64,000 bases of DNA from Salipiger abyssi (GCF_017311415.1 NZ_JAEKIS010000001.1:558001-622000); one strand, 5' to 3'. Numbered from the stretch's first letter, positions 50,933 through 59,681 are shown. Numbers and translations: made by a program. The notes: generated by a model from the sequence alone, not told the origin.

Positions 50933-52122
50933 AACCTCTCGCAGGTCTTCGCATCGCCGATTTTACGGTCCATGCCGCCGGGCCTTTCTGCACCCACATG
51001 CTCAGCCAGATGGGGGCCGAGGTCATCAAGGTCGAAACCGCGTTGCGGCCCGACATCTTCCGAAAGCCGCATGCCGTCTATGGGCGCCAGGGGCCGGCGA
51101 CCTTCGATCAGGTGTCCTCGAACAAGCTCTCGGTACGGCTGAACCTGAAACACCCCGAGGGGGTCGCTCTGGCGAAGAAGTTGGTCGGCGTCGCCGATGT
51201 CGCCGCCGAAAGCTTCCGCGCGGGTGTGATGGCACGTCTCGGGCTCGGCTACGACATCCTGCGCGACGTGAAGCGCGATATCGTCATGGTGTCCGTGTCC
51301 TCTTCGGGTCAGACCGGCCCGGAAAGCCATTTCGCCGGCTACGCCCCGCTCTTTGGCGCATGGGGAGGGCTGGGCTATCTCTCGGGTCATGCCGACGGAC
51401 CACCGGTCGAGATGCGGCACGTCATGGACCACTCGGTCGGAATGCACGCGGCGCTTGCCACGCTGGCCGCCCTGAACCGTCGCCGCCGCACCGGCGAGGG
51501 GTGCCATGTAGATATCGCCGCCCGCGAAGTCGCCTCGTCCCTTGTGGGCGACTTCCTGACCGCGGCCTCCGCGGGGGTGTCCGTCGGACGCATGGGCAAT
51601 GACGATATGGCGCGCGCGCCCCACGGGCTTTTCCCGACCGCCGACGCGGATCGCTGGCTGTCGATCTCCGTGTCCAGCGACGCCGAATGGAAGGTGCTGG
51701 CAGGCATCATCGGGCAGCCGCAGTTGGCCGATGATCCCCGCTTTGCCACGCAGGCCGAGCGGCACGCGAACCGCCGCGCGCTCGACGCGCCGATCGGCGC
51801 CTGGTCCGCCAGGCAGGGGGGCGAAGCCGCGGCGGAACGGCTCCAGGCGGAGGGGATTGCCGCGCACCTGTCCTGGGCCGCCTCGGACATCGTGGCGGAT
51901 CCACACATGCGGGCACGGGGCGCGATCCTCGACATTGCCGAAACCGATGGCAAGATTCGCGCCGCAATCGGCCACCCCGCGCGGTTCGCCGGGGATGACG
52001 CCCCGGGCATCACGCGCGGCACGCCCGCGCTCGGTGGCGACGAGGACTACGTTTACGGGGAACTCCTTGGCCTTAGCCGGGCGCAGATCGGCGCTCTGGT
52101 CGAGGACGAGGCCATCTACTGA
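50929..52122 (+). CDS. Class III CoA-transferase (catalytic subunit)
   Basis: A 397-residue CaiB/BaiF-family CoA-transferase that keeps the catalytic aspartate (Asp167 in HVMDHSVGMH). N-terminal motifs are LAGLRIADFTVHAAGPFCTHMLSQMGAEVIKVE and LSVRLNLKHPEGVALAKKLV. The C-terminal part has GLFPTADADRWLSISVSSDAEW and the GEGCHVDIAAREV segment. Its ATG overlaps the preceding stop, and the pair is followed by itaconyl/mesaconyl-CoA hydratase- and citramalyl-CoA lyase-like genes. It is therefore likely to activate a C5 dicarboxylate by CoA transfer. Confidence 0.85.
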   Translation: MKPLAGLRIADFTVHAAGPFCTHMLSQMGAEVIKVETALRPDIFRKPHAVYGRQGPATFDQVSSNKLSVRLNLKHPEGVALAKKLVGVADVAAESFRAGVMARLGLGYDILRDVKRDIVMVSVSSSGQTGPESHFAGYAPLFGAWGGLGYLSGHADGPPVEMRHVMDHSVGMHAALATLAALNRRRRTGEGCHVDIAAREVASSLVGDFLTAASAGVSVGRMGNDDMARAPHGLFPTADADRWLSISVSSDAEWKVLAGIIGQPQLADDPRFATQAERHANRRALDAPIGAWSARQGGEAAAERLQAEGIAAHLSWAASDIVADPHMRARGAILDIAETDGKIRAAIGHPARFAGDDAPGITRGTPALGGDEDYVYGELLGLSRAQIGALVEDEAIY

Positions 52123-52132
52123 AGGGCCAAAG

Positions 52133-52984
52133 ATGACATCCACACCTGATTACTCCGATGCGGTCGGCCGGACCGAACGCCATGTTCAGACGATCTCGGC
52201 CGACCGCGCCGCGGGCTTGGCTGCGACGCTGGACATGGATCACGCGCCAGCCGACGGCGACCCGCTGCCGCCGGGATGGCATTGGCTCTATTTCAATCCG
52301 TTCGTGCAGCGACGGAACATCGGGCCGGACGGACATCCCAAGCGCGGCGGTTTCCTGCCCGCCGTCACCTTGCCCCGCCGCATGTGGGCCGGCGGCCGCC
52401 TCACGTACCACGCGCCGCTCACGATTGGTCGCGAGGCCGAGAAGGTCAGCGAGATCATCGGCGTGAAGGCAAAGTCCGGCCGCGCGGGCCAGCTGGTCTT
52501 TGTTACGGTGAAACACAGCCTGTCACAGGACGGAACGCTCTGCGTCGAGGAAGAACAGGATATCGTCTACCGCGAGGCGCCCGCACCCGGCGCGCCCAAG
52601 CCCGTGCCGGCCCCGGCCCCCGAGGGCGCCACTCGCTCGGAAGAGATCACGCCCGATCCCGTGTTCTTGTTCCGCTATTCCGCGCTGACCTCGAATGGCC
52701 ACCGCATCCATTACGACCGGACCTATGCCCGCGAAGAAGAGGATTACCGCGATCTTGTCGTGCATGGCCCGCTCACGGCGACCCTGCTCCAGTGCTTTGC
52801 CACGGCGGCCGGCGCGGGGCGACTGACCCGGTTTGAGTTCCGTGGCATGGCGCCGCTCTTTGGCGACCGCCCGTTCACGCTCGAAGCCGGGGAAGAGGCC
52901 GATGGCGCCATGCCGATCTGGGCAAAGGGCCCGGACGGGGAGCTTGCCATGCAGGCCAGCGCCGTGGTCGCGCCCGCGTCATGA
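52133..52984 (+). CDS. Itaconyl-CoA/mesaconyl-C4-CoA hydratase-like protein
   Basis: A 283-residue double hot-dog hydratase. The characteristic GDPLPPGWHWLYFNPFVQRRNIGPDGHPKRGGFLP (residues ~42-77) and PRRMWAGGRLTYH come first, then GQLVFVTVKHSLS, EEQDIVYREAP, PDPVFLFRYSALTSNGHRIHYDRTYA and VVHGPLTATLL with catalytic His/Asp-type residues. This is the pattern of Ich (itaconyl-CoA hydratase) and Meh (mesaconyl-C4-CoA hydratase), which yield citramalyl-CoA. The start is 10 bp after the CoA-transferase, and the end overlaps the lyase gene. Confidence 0.82.
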   Translation: MTSTPDYSDAVGRTERHVQTISADRAAGLAATLDMDHAPADGDPLPPGWHWLYFNPFVQRRNIGPDGHPKRGGFLPAVTLPRRMWAGGRLTYHAPLTIGREAEKVSEIIGVKAKSGRAGQLVFVTVKHSLSQDGTLCVEEEQDIVYREAPAPGAPKPVPAPAPEGATRSEEITPDPVFLFRYSALTSNGHRIHYDRTYAREEEDYRDLVVHGPLTATLLQCFATAAGAGRLTRFEFRGMAPLFGDRPFTLEAGEEADGAMPIWAKGPDGELAMQASAVVAPAS

Positions 52985-53787
52985 AGACCCCGCGCAGCTA
53001 CCTCTTCGTTCCCGGCCGCATGCCCGGCAGGTTTGCCAAGGCGGCGGGGTCGGGGGCCGACGCCATCATTCTCGACCTGGAGGACGCGGTCGGCGCCGAA
53101 GCGAAGCCCGAAGCGCGGGATCATGTCGCCGACTGGTTCGGCAACGGCGGGGCGGGCCTCGTGCGGATCAACGGCGCGGATACGCCCTGGTTCGACGACG
53201 ACTTGGCGGCGCTGGCCTCTTGCGATGTCTCGGCGGTCATGGTGCCGAAAGCCACCCCCGAAAGCCTGTCGGCGGTGGCCGACAAGCTGCCGGGGCGCGC
53301 GCTGGTCGCGCTGATCGAAACCGCCGAAGGTCTCGCCGCGCTGCGCCGCTCGGTCACTTGCCCCGGGGTGACCCGGTTTGCTTTCGGCAACCTGGATTTC
53401 GGCGCGGATACCCGGATACCCGGCACCGGCCCCGTGCTCGATCCCGCCCGGTTCGAAATCGTCCTTGCCTCGCGCCTTGGCGGCCTGGTTCCGCCGGTGG
53501 ATGGCGTGACACCCGAGCTGAAGGACGGCGGTATCCTTGCGGATGAAGTGGCAAGGTCACGCATGCTCGGCTTTGGTGCAAAGCTCTGCATTCACCCCGC
53601 ACAGGTCGGCTTTACGAACGATGGGTTCACCCCGTCCGAGGCCGAAGTCGACTGGGCAAGCCGCGTGTTGTCGGCCTTGTCGGCCGCCTCGGGGTCCGTG
53701 GTACAGGTCGATGGCAAGATGGTCGACCGACCGGTGATCGAACGCGCAAGACAGGTTCTGGCCGACGTCGGGCAGGCCCCGCAGTAA
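52981..53787 (+). CDS. CitE-like CoA-ester lyase (citramalyl/malyl-CoA lyase type)
   Basis: A 268-residue TIM-barrel lyase. Conserved residues are RSYLFVPG at the N-terminus, Asp32/Asp35 of ILDLEDAV, Arg63 (LVRING), Glu113 of the magnesium site (LIETAEGL) and Asp139 (FGNLDFGAD), with CIHPAQV in the C-terminal part. It would cleave citramalyl-CoA (or malyl-CoA) to acetyl-CoA plus pyruvate (or glyoxylate). Overlap with the hydratase gene (ATGA) makes citramalyl-CoA the favoured substrate. Confidence 0.82.
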   Translation: MKTPRSYLFVPGRMPGRFAKAAGSGADAIILDLEDAVGAEAKPEARDHVADWFGNGGAGLVRINGADTPWFDDDLAALASCDVSAVMVPKATPESLSAVADKLPGRALVALIETAEGLAALRRSVTCPGVTRFAFGNLDFGADTRIPGTGPVLDPARFEIVLASRLGGLVPPVDGVTPELKDGGILADEVARSRMLGFGAKLCIHPAQVGFTNDGFTPSEAEVDWASRVLSALSAASGSVVQVDGKMVDRPVIERARQVLADVGQAPQ

Positions 53788-53913
53788 GACGGCCCTGCCG
53801 GCTCCGGCTGGCGTCGTGCAGGAACGGGAGGAGATCGGCCAGCTGGAATCTTTTCTGGTCGAGCCCGGAAATCCGGGCAACAAAGGCAACCAACGTCTTA
53901 GGGAGGAGACATA
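53788..53913. other. Gap before the TRAP transporter genes
   Basis: This 126-bp gap precedes the TRAP solute-binding gene and may hold a secondary promoter. No ATAATGCATTAT-like site or hairpin was noticed. AGGGAGGAG just before ATG 53914 is a strong ribosome-binding site. Confidence 0.4.
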
Positions 53914-54876
53914 ATGAAACACGCAATTGCCGGCACCATACTGTCCGCCGGGCTGATCGCCGCAGGCGGCGCGCATGCCGAAGACATCCTCTTCGGATCG
54001 ACCTCGGCCTCGTCCAGTCACTACGGCTATATCGTTGCCGTCGGAAAGCTGATCAACGAAAGCGATGCGGGCATCAATGCCACGGTTGTCGAAACCGGCG
54101 CCGCGATGGACAATATCCGCCGGATGGAGCGGGGCCAGATGGACCTTGGCATCATCACGACGAACGTGGTGCAGCATGCCGTCTCCGGGACACATGAATT
54201 CGAAGGCAAGCCGCAGGATCTCCAGATGCTCTGGGTCTATGCGCCGTCGCCGCAGAACGTCATCATGCGCGCGGATTCGGGCGTCGAGAGCCTTGAGGGG
54301 CTGAGCGGCGTGCGCCTCAACCCCGGGATCAAGGGATCGGCGACGGAAACCACGACCGAAGCCGTCTTCGACGTGCTCGGGATCAAGCCGGAGTATGTGC
54401 GCGGGTCCACCACCGACATCATCGACTCGATCAAGGACAACCGTCTGCCCGGCTATGTAAAGTCCGGCTCGCCGACCGCCCTCGATAGCTCGACCATGGA
54501 TCTGAGCACGGCGACGGACATCAAGATCCTCGGGCTGACGCACGAGCAGGCCGAGAAGATCCAGGCAAACATGCCGGATATCTCGATCATGGACGTGGCC
54601 GCCGGCGTGGCAGAGGGGATCCCGGCCTACACGATCTGGAGCTTCGGTGTCGGCATCGCCGCGCCCAGCACGATGTCCGAGGAAACCGCCTATCAGATCG
54701 TGAAGGCCGTGATGACCGACGAGTCCGTGCAGGGCAATGCCATGGCCAGCGTCAAGGGGGCGGACCTGGCCCAGATGACGCTCGACTATTCCACTGTTCC
54801 GCTGCATCCGGGCGCCGTCCGCTGGTTCGAGGAAAACGGCCACACCGTTCCCGACAAGCTGAAACCGGCCAACTGA
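53914..54876 (+). CDS. TAXI-family TRAP transporter solute-binding protein
   Basis: A 320-residue periplasmic binding protein with a signal peptide (cleavage near AHA-E, residue ~22). The TAXI pattern is visible: LFGSTSASSSHYGYIVAVGKLINE, VVETGAAMDNIRRMERGQMDLGIITTNV and LRL-NPG-type segment (GVRLNPGIKGSATETTTEAVFDVLGI). It delivers an organic acid to the fused permease downstream. TAXI proteins often handle dicarboxylates or 2-oxo acids, in keeping with the pathway, but the ligand is not readable. Confidence 0.85.
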   Translation: MKHAIAGTILSAGLIAAGGAHAEDILFGSTSASSSHYGYIVAVGKLINESDAGINATVVETGAAMDNIRRMERGQMDLGIITTNVVQHAVSGTHEFEGKPQDLQMLWVYAPSPQNVIMRADSGVESLEGLSGVRLNPGIKGSATETTTEAVFDVLGIKPEYVRGSTTDIIDSIKDNRLPGYVKSGSPTALDSSTMDLSTATDIKILGLTHEQAEKIQANMPDISIMDVAAGVAEGIPAYTIWSFGVGIAAPSTMSEETAYQIVKAVMTDESVQGNAMASVKGADLAQMTLDYSTVPLHPGAVRWFEENGHTVPDKLKPAN

Positions 54877-54889
54877 TACGGCGGACAGG

Positions 54890-56749
54890 ATGCGATTTCC
54901 GGACCCAGCGAAGACCCTGGCGCTGATCGTCGGTGCCTTCGTATTCTATACTGCGGCCACCGGTCCGTTCGAAAGCCTGATCCAGCGCGGGATATTTCTC
55001 GCGCTGGTGATCTGCCTGGGCTTCGCGCTCTACCCGCTTGGGAAAGGCAAGCCCTGGCGCCCGGTCGGGCTGGCAGTGGACCTGGCGTTGATGGCGGTCA
55101 GCGTGGCGGCCTGCGGCTACATCATCCTGAACTACGACAGGATCATGACCGAGCTGCCCTGGGCGACGCCGCTCGACATGGTGCTGGCAGCGGGCCTTGT
55201 CCTTGCCGTACTGGAACTTGCGCGCCGCACGGTCGGCCTGATCTTTCCGATCCTGGTCCTGGTCGGGCTGGCCTATGCCCGGTTCGGCGCCTACATGCCC
55301 GGCCCGATGCGGCATCGGGGGTTCGACAGCTACTACATCACCGAAACCGTGTTCCTGGGCGATCTCGGGATCTGGGGCATGCTCACCGGCGTTGCCGCAA
55401 CGGTGATCGCGGCCTTCGTCCTGTTCGGCACCTTGCTGCTCCACACGGGCGGAGGTCAGGCCTTCATCGACCTGGCGATGCGTCTCGGCGGACGGCAGGT
55501 CGGCGGCGCGGCCAAGATCGCAACCATCGCCAGCGGTCTCTTCGGCATGATCTCCGGCTCCTCCGTCGCCAACGTTGCGACGACCGGCAACTTCACCATC
55601 CCGATGATGATCCGCCTTGGCTATCCCCGCCCTTTCGCTGCGGCGGTCGAGGCGGTCGCCTCCACCGGTGGTCAGATTGCGCCGCCCATCATGGGCGCGG
55701 CCGCCTTTGTCATGGCCGAGATCGTCGGCATGCCCTACACCGACATCATCCGCGCCGCGCTGTTGCCCGCCGTCTTCTTCTACCTTGCCGTTTTCGTGAC
55801 GGTGCATTTCGTATCCGAGAAACGCGGCCTGGCGCTTGTCCCATCCGAGGAATTGCCGGCCTGGGCCAATATCCTCGCGCCACGCCGCATCGGGCCGGTG
55901 GTCGCGGCGCTGATCGGGCTGGGCATCGGCTTTTGGCTGGGACGTTCGGTGGCGACCTCGGCGTTCTACGGGATCATGGGCCTGCTGGCCGCGTTCATCG
56001 TTACGCAGGCCGGGCGGAAGCCGCTGCGCGACATGGCCCGCATGGTTCTGGCCGGCGTTGAGGATGCCGGGCGCGGCCTCGTGATCATCGGGGTCCTGCT
56101 GGCAGGTGCGCAGGTGTTGGTGTCGATGGTCAACCTGACAGGCGCAGGCGTCGCGCTGTCGTCGGCCATCGTGTCGCTGGGCGGCGATTCCACCGTCATG
56201 ATCGCCCTCATGGTCGCACTGGTCTGCCTGATCATGGGCATGGGCCTGCCGACGACCGCCGCCTATGTCCTGGTCGCTGCCGTTCTGGCACCGGCGCTGA
56301 CCGAAGTCGGCGTGCCGATTCTGACGGCGCATCTGTTCGTGTTCTACTTCGCCACGATCTCGGTCATCACGCCGCCGGTCTGTGTTGCGGTCTTTGTCGG
56401 GGCCGGGATCGCGCAGACAAACTGGGTGCCCGCCGCGTTCGAGGCCGTCCGGCTTGCCGCCATCACCTATCTGCTCCCCTTCCTGCTGCTGTTGTTTCCC
56501 GGCATGGTGTTGGAGGGGGGTGCTCTTTCGATTGTCGATGCGGCGCTGGCCGGGCTTATTCTGGTTTTCGCGATACCCGCGCTGCTGACCCGCATCCCGA
56601 TCACCCACAACCGGCTTCTTGACCGGGTGGTGCTGGCAACGGTGATCCTTCTTGCCATTTGGCCACATCCCGCCACGCCCGTGCTTGCGGCGGCGATACT
56701 GCTGACGGTCTGGAGCGGGGTAAAATACACGCAAAGGGTGTCGCGATGA
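54890..56749 (+). CDS. TRAP transporter permease, fused small and large subunits
   Basis: A 619-residue membrane protein. About 4-5 helices at the N-terminus represent the DctQ-like part. The 12-helix DctM-like part begins near residue 110, with LYFGMISGSSVANVATTGNFTIPMM-like and EAVASTGGQIAPPIMGAAAFVMAE motifs and MGMGLPTTAAYVLVAAVLAPAL later. This fused 4TM/12TM form is typical partner to TAXI binding proteins. Transport is sodium-coupled in characterised systems. It starts 13 bp after the binding-protein stop. Confidence 0.88.
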   Translation: MRFPDPAKTLALIVGAFVFYTAATGPFESLIQRGIFLALVICLGFALYPLGKGKPWRPVGLAVDLALMAVSVAACGYIILNYDRIMTELPWATPLDMVLAAGLVLAVLELARRTVGLIFPILVLVGLAYARFGAYMPGPMRHRGFDSYYITETVFLGDLGIWGMLTGVAATVIAAFVLFGTLLLHTGGGQAFIDLAMRLGGRQVGGAAKIATIASGLFGMISGSSVANVATTGNFTIPMMIRLGYPRPFAAAVEAVASTGGQIAPPIMGAAAFVMAEIVGMPYTDIIRAALLPAVFFYLAVFVTVHFVSEKRGLALVPSEELPAWANILAPRRIGPVVAALIGLGIGFWLGRSVATSAFYGIMGLLAAFIVTQAGRKPLRDMARMVLAGVEDAGRGLVIIGVLLAGAQVLVSMVNLTGAGVALSSAIVSLGGDSTVMIALMVALVCLIMGMGLPTTAAYVLVAAVLAPALTEVGVPILTAHLFVFYFATISVITPPVCVAVFVGAGIAQTNWVPAAFEAVRLAAITYLLPFLLLLFPGMVLEGGALSIVDAALAGLILVFAIPALLTRIPITHNRLLDRVVLATVILLAIWPHPATPVLAAAILLTVWSGVKYTQRVSR

Positions 56750-58080
56750 AAATCCTTCGCATCGGCACCGGAGCGGGCTTTTCCGGCGACGGGATCGGGC
56801 CGGCGGTCGATTTGGCCCGATCCGGAAAGCTGGACTATTTGGTCTTTGAATGCCTGGCGGAACGCACCATCGCGCTGGCGCAGCTTGACCGGCTCGGCGA
56901 TCCCGCCGCCGGATATGACAGGCGGTTGGAGCAGCGGATGCGGGCTGTGCTGCCGGACTGTCACCGTGCCGGGACGCGCATCATCACAAACATGGGCGCC
57001 GCCAATCCGCTGGAAGCGGCGCGGCGCACCGCGGAGATCGCCGCCGAACTGGGCCTGACGCTCCGGGTTGCGGCTGTGCTGGGTGACGACGTGCTGGACC
57101 GGATCGGGCCTTGTGTCCTTGAGGAAACCGGGCGTCCGGCCAGCGACCTTGGTGACCGTCTGGTGTCGGCGAATGCCTATCTTGGCGCCGAGGGGATTGT
57201 CGAGGCGTTGGCGCGAGAGGCCGATATCGTCATCTGTGGCCGTGTGGCCGATCCGTCGCTCTTTGTCGCGCCCATGATCCACGCATTCGGGTGGCCTTCC
57301 ATCGAGGACCATCGGCTGATCGGCCAGGCCACCGTCGTCGGGCATCTGATGGAATGCGGGGCGCAGGTGACGGGCGGATACTTCGCCGACCCCGGGGCCA
57401 AGGACGTGCCTGACCTTGCCACTGTCGGTTTCCCGATCGCCGAGGTGTCGCAGGACGGCACCGCAGTCATAACCAAGCTGCCGGGAACCGGCGGGCTGGT
57501 GTCGCGGGCGACGTGCATCGAACAACTGCTCTATGAACTGCATGATCCGGCGCGGTATTTCCAGCCTGACGTCGTCGCGGATTTTTCCGGTGTGGATTTT
57601 GCCGAAATCGGACCGAACCGGGTTGCCGTCAGCGGCGGGGCAGGGACTCCGGCAACGGGACGTCTTAAAGTGTCGGTTGGGGCGCGGGATGGCTGGATCG
57701 GACAGGGAGAGATATCCTATGCGGGGCCCGGTGCCGTGGCCCGGGCGCGGCTTGCGGGAGAGATCACGACCGAAAGGCTCGCTCCTCTTGCCAATCTGAT
57801 TGAGGATATGCGGGTCGATATCATCGGCCTGAACGCGATATCGCCTGTGGACCCCTCTGCGCCTGAGCCGCGCGAGGTCCGCCTGCGCGTTGCTGCGCGC
57901 TGTGCCGAAATCGAGGCCGCGCGCGCTGTTTCGGACGAAGTGGAAGGGCTCTATCTCAACGGCCCTGCGGGTGGTGGTGGCGTCGCCACGATGGTGCGCG
58001 AGGTCATCGGAATTCGGTCGGCATATCTGCCCAGGGCAGAGGTTGAAACCCATGTTCACATGTTCGGAGAGCCAGCATGA
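56746..58080 (+). CDS. AtuA-like acyclic terpene utilization family protein
   Basis: A 444-residue AtuA/DUF1446 protein: ILRIGTGAGFSGDGIGPAVDLA, DYLVFECLAERTIALAQ, ITNMGAANPLEAARRT, VSANAYLGAEGIVEAL, DIVICGRVADPSLFVAPMIHAFGW and GAQVTGGYFADPG. AtuA takes part in citronellol/geraniol catabolism in Pseudomonas, yet similar genes occur in many acid-degradation clusters where their reaction is unknown. The ATG overlaps the TRAP permease stop, and the following short gene encodes the small domain usually fused to the C-terminus. Confidence 0.8.
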   Translation: MKILRIGTGAGFSGDGIGPAVDLARSGKLDYLVFECLAERTIALAQLDRLGDPAAGYDRRLEQRMRAVLPDCHRAGTRIITNMGAANPLEAARRTAEIAAELGLTLRVAAVLGDDVLDRIGPCVLEETGRPASDLGDRLVSANAYLGAEGIVEALAREADIVICGRVADPSLFVAPMIHAFGWPSIEDHRLIGQATVVGHLMECGAQVTGGYFADPGAKDVPDLATVGFPIAEVSQDGTAVITKLPGTGGLVSRATCIEQLLYELHDPARYFQPDVVADFSGVDFAEIGPNRVAVSGGAGTPATGRLKVSVGARDGWIGQGEISYAGPGAVARARLAGEITTERLAPLANLIEDMRVDIIGLNAISPVDPSAPEPREVRLRVAARCAEIEAARAVSDEVEGLYLNGPAGGGGVATMVREVIGIRSAYLPRAEVETHVHMFGEPA

Positions 58081-58370
58081 AGCTCCACGAGATCGCCCAT
58101 GGCCGAGCCGGAGACAAGGGGACGACCTCGAACATCTCGGTCATCGCCTATCGCCCCGAAGACTGGCCGCGGATCGAGGCCGAGGTGACCGCCGAGCGGA
58201 TCGCCGCGATCTTCGGGCCGGATGTACAGGTCGACCGCTATGTGCTGCCGCAGCTCTTCGCGCTGAACTTCGTTTTGAAGAACGCGCTGAAAGGTGGGGT
58301 GACGCGCTCGGTGGCACTGGATGCGCACGGCAAGGGTCTCGTCTACGCGGTGCTCGACATGCGCCTCTAG
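58077..58370 (+). CDS. AtuA C-terminal-domain-like small protein
   Basis: A 97-residue protein beginning KLHEIAHGRAGDKGTTSNISVIAYRPEDWP, then VDRYVLPQLFALNFVLKNALKGGVTRS and ending LVYAVLDMRL. In many AtuA relatives this ferredoxin-like domain is the C-terminal part of one chain; here it is a separate gene overlapping the AtuA-like stop by 4 bp. The two products probably form one complex. Confidence 0.78.
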   Translation: MKLHEIAHGRAGDKGTTSNISVIAYRPEDWPRIEAEVTAERIAAIFGPDVQVDRYVLPQLFALNFVLKNALKGGVTRSVALDAHGKGLVYAVLDMRL

Positions 58371-58420
58371 GACGGCCTGGCAGACGGCACGAGCCCGATG
58401 GACCAGATAGGAGACTGGAA

Positions 58421-58810
58421 ATGAACGATAAGGCCCCGACTGCAAATCCTCTTATTCGCGTTGTGGCGCGCCCTGCGGATGCCAGTTTGCGGGGAGATAT
58501 TTTTGGTGGTTGGGTTATTTCACATATGGACATTGCGGGAGGCATCGTTGCCGCCGAAATCGCAGGCGAGAAGCTCGCGACCGTCGCAATTGATGCGATG
58601 CGGTTCCTAAGGCCCGTGAGGGTTGGTGATATCTTGTCGATCTATGGGCAAATCGAGCGGACCGGACGCACGTCTATCGCGGTTCACCTCGAGGCTTGGG
58701 TGAGGCGCGGCCGAATTGGGGACGACGAAAAGGTCACCGAGGGTAAATTCACTTTTGTTGCTCTTGATGATGCTGGCCGACCGAAGCTGGTAGCGATCCC
58801 CAAGGAATAA
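58421..58810 (+). CDS. YciA-like hot-dog acyl-CoA thioesterase
   Basis: A 129-residue single hot-dog protein: LRGDIFGGWVISHMDIAGGIVAAEIAGEKLATVAIDAMRFLRPVRVGDIL, the pattern of YciA/BfiT acyl-CoA thioesterases with the catalytic aspartate in HMDIAGG. It hydrolyses acyl-CoA to free acid and CoA, and may relieve CoA trapping in the pathway. ATG 58421 follows AGGAGA. Codon use is more AT-rich than the preceding genes (ATTTTTGGTGG, TTATTTCACATATG), which suggests separate acquisition. It is the last catabolic gene before the IS debris. Confidence 0.8.
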   Translation: MNDKAPTANPLIRVVARPADASLRGDIFGGWVISHMDIAGGIVAAEIAGEKLATVAIDAMRFLRPVRVGDILSIYGQIERTGRTSIAVHLEAWVRRGRIGDDEKVTEGKFTFVALDDAGRPKLVAIPKE

Positions 58811-58940
58811 TTGTTTCACTAGACGCTTTACTCCCTGGGCTTGAGACAAATCAGATTGACCCGTCCCGCGTTTGCCAGAGGCTGGTTGTCATTCGTTGCG
58901 CGTCGAATGCTCTGTCCCCTTAGGTGTTTGATCCCATGGT
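58811..58940. other. Gap between the last catabolic gene and IS debris
   Basis: 130 bases of average composition after the thioesterase. No gene, hairpin or operator copy was noticed. Confidence 0.4.
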
Positions 58941-59316
58941 TTGATGGTGCGATCCATTCGCTGGAATGTAAGAAAGCACTATGGGACAAGTTCGTTACGG
59001 CAGCGCCACTGCTCCAAGTGCTGCCACGAGCGGGGTGTCTTCGCCCGGATCATGGCGGGGTTGGCGGCCGAGCACGGTGAGGAGACGACCGTGATGATCG
59101 ACGCAACTCATCTGAAAGCCCATCGTACGGCGTCCAGCCTGGGCGTCAAAAAAGGGGGGGCGCAGGGGGCTGATTGGCCGAACCAAAGGCGTCATGAACA
59201 CGAATCTGCACGCCATTTGCGACAGATGAGCCATGTCGCGCCGCATGGCCGTCGTGATGCACCGGATGTGGATGATGGAACGGCCTTCAGGATGGAGGTT
59301 GCATCGCCCAATTGAT
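58941..59316 (+). pseudogene. IS5/IS110 transposase fragments (right island border)
   Basis: An internal IS5-family piece: ERGVFARIMAGLAAEHGEETTVMIDATHLKAHRTASSLGVKKGG. A run AAAAAAGGGGGGG (59149-59161) shifts the frame at the point where IS427-group elements change from OrfA to OrfB; the next frame continues RRGLIGRTKGVMNTNLHAICDR and stops. Immediately after, 59229-59316 resembles in another frame the extreme C-terminus of an IS110-type transposase (RRMAVVMHRMWM). The upstream part does not match a transposase N-terminus. Nothing here is functional. Confidence 0.65.
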
Positions 59317-59681
59317 CCTAACCGCTTCGCCAGCCTGACCGCGGGCTCTCGAGGTTCCGAAGGGACGCGGTTCTGGTGATGTCGGGGTCTGGACCGTAGC
59401 CAGCGTTGCTGAGCACACCTATGAGATGGACACATCGGAACTGCATCGAACCAGCATCATGTCGGCAGCCCTCGCGGCCGACCACAGACCGAAGCACGTT
59501 CTCCAAGGATCTCAGGACAGAGCCGCAAGATGCCGGGTGGATCGATTGAGCCGCAACAAGCCGTTAGAGGGGACAAATAGCTTGCCCGAAATCACTTGAC
59601 GAAGCGGGACCCGTTAACGAAGTCCAGAGCCTAAGCACTGGGGGCCGCCTTGCCGCAGCACTGAATTGCAAAGGATCGACC
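59317..59681. other. Non-coding junction after the island
   Basis: 365 bases with no convincing gene, tRNA or hairpin. Short matches to mobile-element sequence may persist, but I cannot place them. The promoter of the following deoxyribosyltransferase gene should lie near the end. Confidence 0.4.

Noticed and set aside
54752-56734. A 660-codon minus-strand frame opposite the TRAP permease
   Set aside because: Antisense shadow; it is rich in Q, H, R and G with no recognisable domain, whereas the plus-strand frame shows membrane helices and DctM motifs.
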